64,000 nt of DNA from Desulfuromonadaceae bacterium (GCA_028712075.1 JAQTQX010000002.1:1-64000); one strand, 5' to 3'; shown: positions 34,349 to 43,035, counted from the stretch's first letter. Numbers and translations: made by a program. Notes: generated from the sequence alone by a model not told the origin.

Positions 34349-34579
34349 TCACGCGCCTGTCTGATGTCTTGGGTGAGGGCCGTACCTATCAAGCCATGCT
34401 GTAATGGCATTATCAGCATCTTGCCTTGCCTGGATGAATTCGTTTGGCGAATGACGGAGTGCATTGGCCTGGGTGTACAACTTAATCACATTACAGCGAT
34501 CTTTGACAGATGGCTCGTTAGGGTCATAGCTGAAAGTACTCACTTTTACCGCCTTTCTATACCAAGATTCGATCTCCAC
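34349..34579 (-). CDS. Hypothetical protein (76 aa)
   Basis: 76 residues, helical and charged, starting on the base after the previous stop. No family recognised. Alternative frames over this stretch lack a ribosome binding site and do not fit the operon spacing. Confidence 0.5.
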   Translation of the reverse strand: MEIESWYRKAVKVSTFSYDPNEPSVKDRCNVIKLYTQANALRHSPNEFIQARQDADNAITAWLDRYGPHPRHQTGA

Positions 34580-34837
34580 CTAGTCAAACGGATTCTTAAC
34601 GATCTTGACTGGCTTCAGTTCCACCTTGTCGGGAAGATCCGCACCCTCCAGTTCAGCCAAGGTCAAATCAACGATACTTTTCAGTTCTCGTGCAACTGCC
34701 AGCCCCTCTTTATCCCGAGTAATATCGACGCTGCCAAAGATGGACACACGGTCTACACGATTCTCAACAGTAAGGGAGCCTATCTGAAGGCATTCGCTTT
34801 CGTTCTTGAATGGGCTGATGATTTTTTTCGGCATCAT
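34580..34837 (-). CDS. Hypothetical protein (85 aa)
   Basis: 85 residues with a beta-rich first half (LQIGSLTVENRVDRVSIFGSV) and a helical second half. ATG at 34837 overlaps the nuclease stop by four bases, so it is coupled to a secreted nuclease. An immunity role would be a guess; no motif supports it. Confidence 0.55.
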   Translation of the reverse strand: MMPKKIISPFKNESECLQIGSLTVENRVDRVSIFGSVDITRDKEGLAVARELKSIVDLTLAELEGADLPDKVELKPVKIVKNPFD

Positions 34838-35637
34838 CGACCTCCCTTGCGTTTTCGATCTTTATATGATCTTGGTTCTGGTAAACGCATGAGGCGGGAT
34901 TTCACACTGGCTTCCACGGAGGGAAACATGCTGATACCTGCTATTTTTTCCAGTTCCTCAATTGTGACTTTCTGAGGTTGGGCATCAGCTGTATTGTCAA
35001 TCAAATACGCCCCGGCTTCCTTTCTTTGCGGATCATATATCGCCTTGAACAGTTTTGTCGGAACCATCACGGAGCCACCGATCTGCTCGATGTTGCTGCC
35101 ATGATAGATCGGGCCAGTGACGACATAGAGGTCGCCTTTGCTCTTTGCCATCATCCGCACAGCCGACTCGATTCCTTCCCATGGACCACGATTATTTTCA
35201 GGTACCTGGGGAACCATATTCGACAAGGAAAAGCATTCATATTGTGATTGAATGTCGAACATGTCGGCCGATGGTGCTACATGGCCACGGTCATAGCCAG
35301 ACTTGGCATAGTGACGCAGTTCGGCCCGTTCCGATCTTGGAATATTCTCGTCGGGATGGAACTTACTCTGCCGCTTGAGACCTTTACCTTGGAAGATCCG
35401 ATCACGCGTCAAATGCTCAGCTGCATAGATCGGCGTCCTGGTCACACCGGAATGTTTGACCGCAAAACCCGAATAGCAGATTTCACGGGTTTTGGCGATG
35501 AGCTTTTGATTGATGAAGTCAGGGGGCTGTCCATTGGCAAAATGTTCTGGGCAACCTGTTTGTTGTGCTTTTACAGGTGATGCTGCGAGTAAACTGACAA
35601 TGGTTAGTGCTGCCAGCAGATTTATGATGAATTTCAT
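34834..35637 (-). CDS. Secreted DNA/RNA non-specific endonuclease (NUC1 family)
   Basis: 267 residues. A signal peptide ends near VKA-QQ. The active-site motif DRGHVAPSAD contains the general-base His, and SNMVPQVPENNRGPWEGIE supplies the magnesium-binding Asn and Glu. The enzyme cuts single- and double-stranded nucleic acid outside the cytoplasm. It could clear extracellular DNA, feed on nucleotides, or cleave incoming DNA. It is first in an operon that continues to the YheU-like and xseA genes. Confidence 0.9.
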   Translation of the reverse strand: MKFIINLLAALTIVSLLAASPVKAQQTGCPEHFANGQPPDFINQKLIAKTREICYSGFAVKHSGVTRTPIYAAEHLTRDRIFQGKGLKRQSKFHPDENIPRSERAELRHYAKSGYDRGHVAPSADMFDIQSQYECFSLSNMVPQVPENNRGPWEGIESAVRMMAKSKGDLYVVTGPIYHGSNIEQIGGSVMVPTKLFKAIYDPQRKEAGAYLIDNTADAQPQKVTIEELEKIAGISMFPSVEASVKSRLMRLPEPRSYKDRKRKGGR

Positions 35638-35782
35638 GGGAACTCCTTCGATTTTGAAGGAGTCAAACGTATCAACTTTAGGAAGAAATGTCCATATAAC
35701 CAGAATTAAGGTTACATTACGGGCTCAAAGATGATTGCAAAGAATGGATATTGAGTGACTGCCTTGTTTTGAGAAAAGTTTA

Positions 35783-35995
35783 CTATGCGTTCTTAACGTC
35801 TGATAAAACACTTTGTACGTTGTCTGACTGAATTGGAATACCATGTGATCGCAGGAAGTCACGTGCAGTTACTGGGTCCATATCTAATTCTTGGGCTAAT
35901 TTGCCGAGACTCATTTCTCCTAGCAAATATACTTCCAGGAGCTTCTGGACTTTCAATTCCGACATGGAATCTTCCATCAAATCTCTCCGTTTCAT
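35783..35995 (-). CDS. UPF0175-like small HTH protein
   Basis: 70 residues. KLLEVYLLGEMSLGKLAQELDMDPVTARDFLRSHGIPI matches the helix-turn-helix and C-terminal signature of UPF0175 proteins, which often act as antitoxins or regulators. No PIN-type toxin gene is beside it; the next frame upstream is only a scrap of a DUF2779 protein. It may be an orphan antitoxin. Confidence 0.7.
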   Translation of the reverse strand: MKRRDLMEDSMSELKVQKLLEVYLLGEMSLGKLAQELDMDPVTARDFLRSHGIPIQSDNVQSVLSDVKNA

Positions 35996-36029
35996 GAAAT
36001 CTATACCTGATGCACTTGAAGGATGATTT

Positions 36030-36170
36030 AAGTTGCTACCATCTCTCGCATTTTATCAAGAATTTTTACCATAGCCAACGTATCGAGATGACAAGTATCG
36101 AGATGGCAATACTCCAAAAGCCTCTGTCTAATTTGAGCCTGTTCCTCTTGATCAAGTGATGTACGCATCT
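36030..36170 (-). pseudogene. C-terminal scrap of a DUF2779-family nuclease
   Basis: Minus-strand frame from ATG at 36168 to TAA near 36031 encodes about 46 residues. The end LLEYCHLDT-LAMVKILDKMREM matches the last segment of DUF2779 proteins. A short direct duplication (CHLDT twice, bases TATCGAGATG repeated at about 36090 and 36105) interrupts it. The rest of the gene is absent. Confidence 0.5.
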
Positions 36171-36242
36171 GAAGTCAACTATTTGCAGCAGTTCCTCCAT
36201 CACTTATAGCCAAGTGCCAATATTCATTATTTCAACATCAAT

Positions 36243-36956
36243 TCAAAGCTGCGTCGCCTTGAGGAATAGGATGTTGTTCTCCAGGTGGACATGCTTATGG
36301 AGATCCTCCTCAAACTCATCCAGCTTCCGATAGGTAAGCATGAAGGTGTTGCAGACGCCTTCCGGTATCCTGAAACCGTTGGCAAGACGGCGGATTTCAT
36401 GGATGGCGTCACCGACCTCTTCATGTTCGCGATGCAGCCTGACGAGAGAATCTCTGATCGTCTCGCGGTCCCTGGCATCCGGTTGGTTACCGCTTGTTCT
36501 GGCGGCTTCGGCACGTTTGAGCGCCGGGAAAAACACCTCTTCTTCCTCCTTGAGGTGCGCAACCATGTCAGTGGCGATTTTCTCGAAGAGGACAGCGATC
36601 CGGATCACCTCCGGATGGCGCTCACCATGCACTGAGGCGATCTTCCGGGCATAGGCGACGATCTGATCGTCATTTTCCTTCAGATACACATGGTGGGTGT
36701 TGACGATGTAATCAGCCAGAAACGAAAGCGACCAGGATGAGTAGTTCTGACTCCGGTCAACCGGTTCATGCTGAAGCAACTCAAGTTCACTCTTCAGCGC
36801 ATCAAGCTCGATCCCCTTGGATTTGCAGGCTTCGGCAAGCGGAATCTTGCCGCCACAACAGAAATCGATCCCATGCCTTTCAAAGATTGTTGCAGCCCGA
36901 AAATCGTCAGCCACAATCGCGCCTATGGTTATTTCACCAATTACTACAGACTTCAT
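36243..36956 (-). CDS. ric: Iron-sulfur cluster repair di-iron protein (RIC/ScdA/YtfE)
   Basis: 237 residues. The N-terminal ScdA domain has the FERHGIDFCCGGK motif. The hemerythrin-like domain supplies the di-iron ligands in NTHHVYLK, MVAHLKEEEEVFFP, LHREHEEVG and HVHLENNILF. It restores clusters damaged by nitric oxide or oxygen. A leader with competing CTCCC/GGGAG pairings precedes its start. No neighbouring NO reductase is seen. Confidence 0.95.
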   Translation of the reverse strand: MKSVVIGEITIGAIVADDFRAATIFERHGIDFCCGGKIPLAEACKSKGIELDALKSELELLQHEPVDRSQNYSSWSLSFLADYIVNTHHVYLKENDDQIVAYARKIASVHGERHPEVIRIAVLFEKIATDMVAHLKEEEEVFFPALKRAEAARTSGNQPDARDRETIRDSLVRLHREHEEVGDAIHEIRRLANGFRIPEGVCNTFMLTYRKLDEFEEDLHKHVHLENNILFLKATQL

Positions 36957-37010
36957 CTCGATCTCCCTCTTGCAAATATTTTCAAGGGAGGGGCTAACGC
37001 TCCCTGTCCT
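36957..37010 (-). promoter_or_regulatory. RIC leader with anti-SD and anti-anti-SD pairing
   Basis: The Shine-Dalgarno segment (36963-36972 on the plus strand reads CTCCCTCTTG) pairs with CAAGGGAG (36983-36990). The same GGGAG (36986-36990) can instead pair with CTCCC at 37000-37004. The two pairings exclude each other, so the ribosome site could be opened or closed. Confidence 0.5.
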
Positions 37011-37134
37011 TCGATTATACCTTAGACGACCGTTTGTGCTGAATATAAACAGTTAGCGGCTTCGTGTTTGAATAACCCTCAATAATTGTCAATGGTACAT
37101 TACTAACCGGTATTAAATAACTTCAAAAGTACAA

Positions 37135-37160
37135 AAAGGGGCTCGAAGCTGAGCCCCTTT
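37135..37160 (-). terminator. Rho-independent terminator of the DUF6448 gene
   Basis: A ten-base perfect stem AAAGGGGCTC (37135-37144) with GAGCCCCTTT (37151-37160) and a six-base loop. It is followed on the minus strand by TTTTT, just beyond the stop at 37171. Confidence 0.85.
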
Positions 37161-37170
37161 CGTCTGTCTG

Positions 37171-37815
37171 TCAGTGTTTGTCAGCGCCATGTCCGGCATG
37201 GCCGCTGTGCTGCTTGGCTTGTGACTTATGTTCGTCATGAGAGCCTTTACCGATGGCATCCATGTGAAGCTTTTCCACGTAGTGCGTGAAATCCACATAT
37301 GCCTCGACAAACTCACGCCCCTGGGCAACGCTTTCGTCCTTGTGCTTGTAAGCGGCAGCGGCCCGCTCGTAGCGCTTCTTTATGCCTGCCGTAATGTCAT
37401 CGGTAACCAGTTTTACCAGTGCATCGGCTGAACCGCTTGCCAATGCCTTGTCTGCTTCGGCTACCGAAGGCTCCACAGCACCGGCTGGCTTTAGTCCGGT
37501 AAAAGGAGCACCTTCACCTGCCCGATGGATCTTCACCAGGGTAGCGAAGAACTTGTTGTGGGCAGCCTCAGCATTAGCCCCTTTTGCTGCCAGTGCCTTG
37601 TTAAAGGCCGCTTTGACAGCCTTTTCGTCTTTCGCTTTCACCCATTTGAGAACCGGGGTGATGTCCTTGGCCTCCAACGCCTTATTAGCATCCTGGATAA
37701 CGGGGCCATCAAGTGTGTCGCAATGGGCTGCGGCAATATGGGGGATTGCAAAGGTAAGCGCCACGGCTGCAGCGATTCCTGTCAATGTGATCTTCACTGT
37801 CTGTATCGTTTTCAT
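37171..37815 (-). CDS. DUF6448 family exported protein, His-rich tail
   Basis: 214 residues. A signal peptide ends near IAAA-HC. The mature protein begins HCDTLDGPVIQDANKALEA, the DUF6448 signature, then is helical and ends in a His-rich tail (GHAGHGADKH). The paired histidines suggest metal binding in the periplasm. Single gene with its own terminator. Confidence 0.85.
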   Translation of the reverse strand: MKTIQTVKITLTGIAAAVALTFAIPHIAAAHCDTLDGPVIQDANKALEAKDITPVLKWVKAKDEKAVKAAFNKALAAKGANAEAAHNKFFATLVKIHRAGEGAPFTGLKPAGAVEPSVAEADKALASGSADALVKLVTDDITAGIKKRYERAAAAYKHKDESVAQGREFVEAYVDFTHYVEKLHMDAIGKGSHDEHKSQAKQHSGHAGHGADKH

Positions 37816-37886
37816 CGAAATGCCTCCTGAAAATTATGGTTGTTGATAAGCCGTTACGGTGAATTTCTCATTCTGAAACCGTAAAG

Positions 37887-38225
37887 CTATCGAGGAGGCT
37901 TGTAGATCCTTCTGGAATGACCGTCAAGTTGCCTGCTGCTGAAAGGAAAAGATAGTCTGCCGGTCACAGCAGGATTCGTAAGGTACTGGGAGGATGGCAG
38001 AACGTAAGGAGTATCAAGTTCGCAGCAGCGGACATCGGACTGATGATTGCCTGTCGAGTCCTGATCAGCGTCGTGGTCTGCATCATGACAACCGCCACCA
38101 GCGGTATGGGTTGTTTCAGCCCCCAGCAATTCCAGGGTGTGGGCATGAACGGCAGCAGGCATAATCAGAATTACCATCAGCATCATGATGGCGACATTCT
38201 TTATGGCCTTACGAAGTATTCTCAT
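37887..38225 (-). CDS. Small exported His/Asp/Cys-rich protein
   Basis: 112 residues from ATG 38225; another ATG seven codons upstream is possible. A signal peptide ends near VHA-HT. The mature part has GGGCHDADHDADQ and RCCELDTP, a likely metal-binding mix, and a basic C-terminus. Proteins like this often precede metal-efflux operons, but none is visible here. It diverges from the riboswitch-htpX unit. Confidence 0.6.
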   Translation of the reverse strand: MRILRKAIKNVAIMMLMVILIMPAAVHAHTLELLGAETTHTAGGGCHDADHDADQDSTGNHQSDVRCCELDTPYVLPSSQYLTNPAVTGRLSFPFSSRQLDGHSRRIYKPPR

Positions 38226-38323
38226 GATTACATGAATATCATACATTTCGTCGCAATACTTTGACCTGCATCAAGATAAATCCTTCATGTCCAAGTGGAA
38301 TATTTCCTTCTTTATCAAAGCAC

Positions 38324-38352
38324 TTGACATTTGAGTTGCCAATCATTACGTT
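38324..38352 (+). promoter_or_regulatory. Promoter of the riboswitch-htpX transcript
   Basis: A -35 TTGACA (38324-38329), a 17-base spacer and a -10 TACGTT (38347-38352). This would start RNA at about 38359, just ahead of the riboswitch core. Confidence 0.55.
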
Positions 38353-38362
38353 AATATCAACG

Positions 38363-38453
38363 TAAAGGGGAGTAGTTATCGGCCACCCGAAAAGGCCGAC
38401 CCGGATTCCGTCAATACGGTCGCAAGACCCGGAACCGGGGCAGACACCTGCCA
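38363..38453 (+). promoter_or_regulatory. yybP-ykoY (Mn2+) riboswitch
   Basis: AAAGGGGAGTAG at 38364-38375, a G/C hairpin, then CGGTCGCAAGACCCGG and the distal GGGGCAGACACC segment (about 38437-38448) follow the conserved order of the yybP-ykoY motif, which binds Mn2+. It is followed at once by a terminator stem. Known members control metal exporters; here the gene is htpX. Confidence 0.75.
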
Positions 38454-38454
38454 A

Positions 38455-38502
38455 CAAGACCTTTATCCAAGGCAAAATTATGCCGGGGGTAAAGGTCTTT
38501 TT
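38455..38502 (+). terminator. Riboswitch expression-platform terminator
   Basis: A ten-base stem AAGACCTTTA (38455-38464) with TAAAGGTCTT (38490-38499) and an adjoining T-run. An alternative perfect hairpin, CCGGGGGTAA (38483-38492) with TTACCCCCGG (38505-38514), overlaps its 3' arm, so only one of the two can form. Confidence 0.8.
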
Positions 38503-38562
38503 TATTACCCCCGGCGAAACAGAAGCCAAGATTACTTGGCAACATCGTCGGAGTAATGAACA

Positions 38563-39420
38563 ATGAACAGACTCAAGACAACCCTTCTGCTCTCCCTGCT
38601 GACCATCATGATGGTGATGATGGGCAGCGCCATCGGCGGCAAGACCGGCATGGTCTTCGCCTTCTTCATGGCAGCCGCCATAAACTTCTTCTCCTACTGG
38701 TTTTCCGACAAGATCGTCCTCAGGATGTATGGGGCGCAGGAAATCGGCGAACATGATCACCCCGCCTTTTACGGCATGGTACGGAGGCTGGCTGACAGAG
38801 CCGGTCTGCCGATGCCCAAGGTCTACATCATCCCCGATCAGAGTCCCAACGCCTTTGCTACTGGCCGCAACCCGCAGCATGCGGCAGTCGCTGCCACTGA
38901 GGGGATTCTGCGCATCCTTTCCACCGAGGAACTGGAAGGTGTGATGGCCCACGAACTGGCCCATGTCCAAAACCGAGACATTCTTGTCGGCACCATCGCT
39001 GCCACCTTTGCCGGCGCCATCTCCATGATCGGGAATATGCTCCAATGGGGCGCCATGCTCGGTGCCGGGCGGAGTGACGACGAGGAAGGGGGCGGAGGAC
39101 TGATCGGCTCCCTGGTGATGGCGATCATCGCTCCCATTGCCGCCATGCTGATTCAAATGGCAGTCTCCCGCTCCCGGGAGTATCTGGCTGACGAGACAGG
39201 CGCCAGAATCTGCGGCCGACCGCTGGCACTGGCCAATGCCCTGCGCAAGTTGCATAACGCGTCGCAGATGATCCCGATGCAGGCTGCTCAGCCGGCCACT
39301 GCCCACATGTTTATTGTCAATCCGCTCACCGGTGGATCGCTTATGTCACTCTTCTCCACCCACCCGCCGATGGAGGAACGAATTGCCAGGCTGGAAAACA
39401 TGGCGGCCGGCTTACGGTAA
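38563..39420 (+). CDS. htpX: HtpX-type M48 membrane zinc protease
   Basis: 285 residues. Two N-terminal membrane helices, zinc-binding HELAH, two further helices and the third ligand in SREYLADE. HtpX degrades misfolded membrane proteins along with FtsH. Its transcript carries a probable Mn2+ riboswitch and terminator, an unusual form of control for a protease. Confidence 0.95.
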   Translation: MNRLKTTLLLSLLTIMMVMMGSAIGGKTGMVFAFFMAAAINFFSYWFSDKIVLRMYGAQEIGEHDHPAFYGMVRRLADRAGLPMPKVYIIPDQSPNAFATGRNPQHAAVAATEGILRILSTEELEGVMAHELAHVQNRDILVGTIAATFAGAISMIGNMLQWGAMLGAGRSDDEEGGGGLIGSLVMAIIAPIAAMLIQMAVSRSREYLADETGARICGRPLALANALRKLHNASQMIPMQAAQPATAHMFIVNPLTGGSLMSLFSTHPPMEERIARLENMAAGLR

Positions 39421-39449
39421 TCGTCACTATCTAATCACGGAGGTATTAA

Positions 39450-40016
39450 ATGAATCTCAAAATCGTTCCATGTGTAGCGTTTGCCGGAGTCATGGCTCTG
39501 GTTGTTATGGGTAATAGTTCGTACGCTGGTGATGGCACACCGCCACCGGCACTGTACAGCCAACTGGAGGCATTCCACGGACATGTCTGTGCGGGATCTA
39601 TATTTGGCGCCCGTCTCGGACTGGCAGCAAAAGAGGCGCTGAAAGAAGCGGGTGGAACCGGCAAATTCACTGCCAGATACTACGACCTCTCCTGTCCGGT
39701 GGACGGCATTCAGGTGGCAGCGGGAACCACCTACGGCAACAAGGCTCTGACAGTACAGGAGCGGGATGAACACCGACTGGTGCTGACCGCATCAGGAAAC
39801 AAGCGGGCTGTAGAGGCCCGTCTCACAAAGAAGGCTGAAGAGTTGGGACTGAAAAGCCGCGACCTCGGGAAAAAAGCCAAACCACTGGCGGCCAACTCTC
39901 CGGAGAGGCTGAATCTGGAAATGGAGATGGAGGATATCTACACCTGGCTGAAGACCGCACCTACCGGGGAGGTGGTGAGCGTTACCCGCCTGAACGGAAT
40001 CAAAGCGAGCCGATGA
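39450..40016 (+). CDS. Exported FmdE-domain protein
   Basis: 188 residues. A signal peptide ends near SYA-GD. The FmdE signature FHGHVCAGSIFGARLG holds the Cys-His metal site, and a second Cys occurs in DLSCPVDG. FmdE-like proteins are linked to molybdenum or tungsten enzymes, but exported versions have no assigned role. RBS GGAGG seven bases upstream. Confidence 0.8.
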   Translation: MNLKIVPCVAFAGVMALVVMGNSSYAGDGTPPPALYSQLEAFHGHVCAGSIFGARLGLAAKEALKEAGGTGKFTARYYDLSCPVDGIQVAAGTTYGNKALTVQERDEHRLVLTASGNKRAVEARLTKKAEELGLKSRDLGKKAKPLAANSPERLNLEMEMEDIYTWLKTAPTGEVVSVTRLNGIKASR

Positions 40017-40070
40017 CTGTATAACCAAAACAATCAAGGCATTGACCTGAAATGAAAGGAGCAGAAAATC

Positions 40071-40295
40071 ATGCAACATTACCAGAGACAGTATCGCAGT
40101 GAAACGAAACAGAAGGCGAGGCGGAACAGGGATGAAAGTGCATTGACCAACGTAGTCTCCCTGCGCATCAGCGATCAGGAAAAACGAGAGCTGGAGAAAA
40201 TTACAAAATCAAGTGCCAGGAACATCTCGGAAATCGTCAGGGAAGCTCTTGAATTATGGATAGCGAAGCGGAAGAGGTTGTGCCTCGACGTTTGA
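40071..40295 (+). CDS. Ribbon-helix-helix protein (CopG/Arc-like)
   Basis: 74 residues with a basic tail and then TNVVSLRISDQEKRELEKI and NISEIVREALELW, the strand-helix-helix of RHH regulators. No toxin is adjacent. It may regulate its neighbours. Confidence 0.75.
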   Translation: MQHYQRQYRSETKQKARRNRDESALTNVVSLRISDQEKRELEKITKSSARNISEIVREALELWIAKRKRLCLDV

Positions 40296-40356
40296 CAATC
40301 TTTATTCAGGAAGACATGCAATAACACTAATAGCCCCAAAAAGGAGGAACAGCATC

Positions 40357-40728
40357 ATGAAATGTCCCGTCGGCCCATCCGTCAACCTGGTTATGTCCGA
40401 TCGCCAGGGAGTTGAAATCGATTACTGCCCCGAGTGCCGCGGTGTCTGGCTTGACAGAAGGGAACTTGACAAGATTATCGAGCGTTCGGCCTCCCGAGAG
40501 ACCGTCAGCACGCCTCCCCCTCCGCAGTTTTCGAATCAGCCCGGCTACCCGGTTCGAAATACTGGTGCATTCTTCGCTCGGAGTAATCTTCGGTGTGTTG
40601 GCGATTTTCATCATAACCTCGATAACAGTTGGCAACAAGCAGCACAGAATCTCAACAATATCGGAATGACGCCAGGCAAAACCGTTCTCTCAAGTACGTA
40701 TCTATATCCTGTCGATTCAGGACTATGA
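40357..40728 (+). CDS. Degenerate zf-TFIIB protein
   Basis: The first 45 residues match zf-TFIIB proteins (MKCPV, YCPECRGVWLDRRELDKII). The first zinc pair is broken: CPVC has become CPVG. After about residue 65 the sequence no longer looks like the family, and a hydrophobic stretch lies in the next frame (about 40550-40660). Likely damaged by substitution and frameshift, or fused to a new tail. Confidence 0.5.
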   Translation: MKCPVGPSVNLVMSDRQGVEIDYCPECRGVWLDRRELDKIIERSASRETVSTPPPPQFSNQPGYPVRNTGAFFARSNLRCVGDFHHNLDNSWQQAAQNLNNIGMTPGKTVLSSTYLYPVDSGL

Positions 40729-40785
40729 AGCATCAGTTCGTATTCACTTGTGACAGGGGATTGGTCTAGTATATAGTATGAAACT

Positions 40786-41136
40786 ATGAACTCATTTGGA
40801 GAGATAATTTCAAAAAGGAGGTATTTGCTACCGTTACTGGTGACGGTATCGCTTTTTTTCGTTTCCCAAGGAATAGTTCTCCCGTATCTTGTTAGCCCGC
40901 AGGAAGCACGACTTTCCAAACCGCAAGAAGTTAAACCGCTTTCCTGTATCATCAGCAAGGCCCAGCTAAAATCTTCACAATGCAGGATCGTAAAAGTTCT
41001 CCCGTATGTTACGCTTCAGAGCAAAGTTGAAATAACAAATCAACAACCATCGTACCGCACAGCTTTAAGTCTGCAATACCAAGTTGTTGGCCTGTCAATA
41101 GGCTCATCTGTTCCCGCCAGAGCTCCACCTGTCTAA
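40786..41136 (+). CDS. Possible small membrane-anchored protein
   Basis: 116 residues with a hydrophobic helix near the start (YLLPLLVTVSLFFVSQGIVL), then a soluble part without known motifs. The Shine-Dalgarno is weak and no homology is recognised, so this may not be translated. Confidence 0.3.
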   Translation: MNSFGEIISKRRYLLPLLVTVSLFFVSQGIVLPYLVSPQEARLSKPQEVKPLSCIISKAQLKSSQCRIVKVLPYVTLQSKVEITNQQPSYRTALSLQYQVVGLSIGSSVPARAPPV

Positions 41137-41424
41137 ACTCTTTCAATAATCTGCTGCTGAAATTTTCGTTGTTCTGCCAAAACGCGATTTTTGGTCGACT
41201 CGCGCACTCGTATTTATCGATGTGATGTGGGCGATTATTCGCGTTTTCGGGCATTGCCTGCAACGGGAACTACTGTTGTGTCAACAAACCGGGCTCAACC
41301 CCATATGGCGTTATAAGAGCGTCATTATGAGGTTTGCCCAAGTCCCGACACTTCCGAACTGTGCCTTGAAAACAGCAGGTTATCCGCAGTCTGAAAGAGA
41401 ATGAACTCAAAAGGAGCATAATTT

Positions 41425-43026
41425 ATGGCCAAGAATCTTGCATGGCGAATAAGTCTGATACTGATATTCATATTTCTATCATTTCTTTATCTCACCCCGA
41501 CAGCATTTACCAATCTCCCTTCCTGGTGGACAGGTGTTCTCCCCAAGGACAAAATCCATCTTGGGCTCGATCTACAGGGAGGCACCCATCTTGTCATGGA
41601 AGTAGAAACGCAGAAGGCAATTGAAGGCACCCTTGATTTGATCGCTTCAGATATAGAAGACGTATTGAATTCAAAAAACATCCGATTCAAGCGGGTGGCT
41701 CGTACAGGTACCGATCTTGTGCAGATAACCCTATTCGATAAAGGATCTGCTGAAGATGTCCAGCGACAGGTGAAAAACAAATATCCAGAAATGGAGCAAC
41801 TTGCGCCCGTAGATGACGGAGGATTTGTAAGTCTCCAACTCCGTATGGATCAAAATGCCGTACGAGATAGAAAGGACAAGGCTGTTTCGCAGGCGCTGGA
41901 AACCATCCGCAATAGAATCGATCAGTTTGGCGTATCTGAACCTCAAATCCAGCGGGAAGGAATCAATCATATTGTCGTTCAACTTCCAGGGATCAAGGAC
42001 CCAAAGCGAGCCATTGAACTGATCGGGAAAACGGCTCGTCTCGAATTCAAACTCGTTGACGAAAGTGTCAATGCTAGCACCGCCTCTCCCGGGACAATTC
42101 CTGAAGACGACGAAATCCTTATGGAGAAGATATCTAATCCTTCCACCGGTGCTGTTTCGGATCTCCCCATTGTCGTAAAGAAAAAAGCGATAATTACCGG
42201 CGACCTTCTGACCGATGCTCAGGTGCGTATCGATTCCCAGTTTAACCAGCCCTATGTCGGTATAGAATTCAACGCGACCGGAGCCAGGTTGTTCGATCAG
42301 GTTACCGCAGCTAATGTGGGAAAACGCTTCGCCATCGTACTCGACAACACCGTGTATTCGGCTCCAGTAATCCGCGAGCGGATTTCCGGAGGCAGCGCAC
42401 AGATTTCCGGATCATACGGAGAGAAAGAGGCTGCCGACCTGGCTATCGTGTTGCGTGCCGGTTCGCTGCCCGCACCAGTCAAAATCGTTCAGAATGTTAC
42501 CGTCGGGCCGTCAATCGGCCAGGATTCCATCCGGAAAGGATTGCTTGCAGGCGCGACAGGAGTCGCACTGGTCGTAATCTTCATGGCAATTTACTACCGA
42601 TTGGCTGGGTTAGTGGCAAATTTCGGGATGGTGCTGAATATTCTTTATCTGATGGGCGCTCTTGCGGCGCTTGGCGCAACCCTGACCTTGCCTGGTATTG
42701 CGGCTATTGTGCTGCTGGTCGGTATGTCGGTCGATTCAAACGTGCTGATTTTTGAACGGATCAAAGAGGAAATCAGACTTGGCAGAACGCCAAGAATGAG
42801 CATCGATGCGGGCTACGACAAGGCGTTTATGACCATCATGGACTCACACGTTACCACCCTGATTACGGCAGCTGTCCTCTTCCAGTTTGGAACCGGGCCT
42901 GTAAAGGGATTCGCGGTCTCGTTAAGCCTAGGTATCATCATCAACCTCTTTACATCGCTGGTGGCAACCAAAGTCATTTTTGACAGTTTCCTTCGCCGTG
43001 TTGATGTTAAGAAGCTCAGTATATAG
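41425..43026 (+). CDS. secD: Protein translocase subunit SecD
   Basis: 533 residues. A first membrane helix, the periplasmic P1 domain (HLGLDLQGGTHLVMEVE; RNRIDQFGVSEPQIQREG), then five membrane helices with GMSVDSNVLIFERIKEE. SecD works with SecF to pull proteins across the membrane with proton energy. Length is normal. yajC, the usual neighbour, is missing; this may be a second copy. RBS AAAGGAGC. Confidence 0.95.
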   Translation: MAKNLAWRISLILIFIFLSFLYLTPTAFTNLPSWWTGVLPKDKIHLGLDLQGGTHLVMEVETQKAIEGTLDLIASDIEDVLNSKNIRFKRVARTGTDLVQITLFDKGSAEDVQRQVKNKYPEMEQLAPVDDGGFVSLQLRMDQNAVRDRKDKAVSQALETIRNRIDQFGVSEPQIQREGINHIVVQLPGIKDPKRAIELIGKTARLEFKLVDESVNASTASPGTIPEDDEILMEKISNPSTGAVSDLPIVVKKKAIITGDLLTDAQVRIDSQFNQPYVGIEFNATGARLFDQVTAANVGKRFAIVLDNTVYSAPVIRERISGGSAQISGSYGEKEAADLAIVLRAGSLPAPVKIVQNVTVGPSIGQDSIRKGLLAGATGVALVVIFMAIYYRLAGLVANFGMVLNILYLMGALAALGATLTLPGIAAIVLLVGMSVDSNVLIFERIKEEIRLGRTPRMSIDAGYDKAFMTIMDSHVTTLITAAVLFQFGTGPVKGFAVSLSLGIIINLFTSLVATKVIFDSFLRRVDVKKLSI

Positions 43027-43035
43027 GAGGCAGCG

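Noticed and set aside
38239-39306. 355-aa minus-strand frame over the riboswitch and htpX
   Set aside because: Runs through the riboswitch, terminator and a conserved protease; low-complexity His/Gly composition is typical of an antisense shadow.
40611-40958. 115-aa minus-strand frame
   Set aside because: Cys/Leu-rich shadow across two plus-strand frames without start signals.
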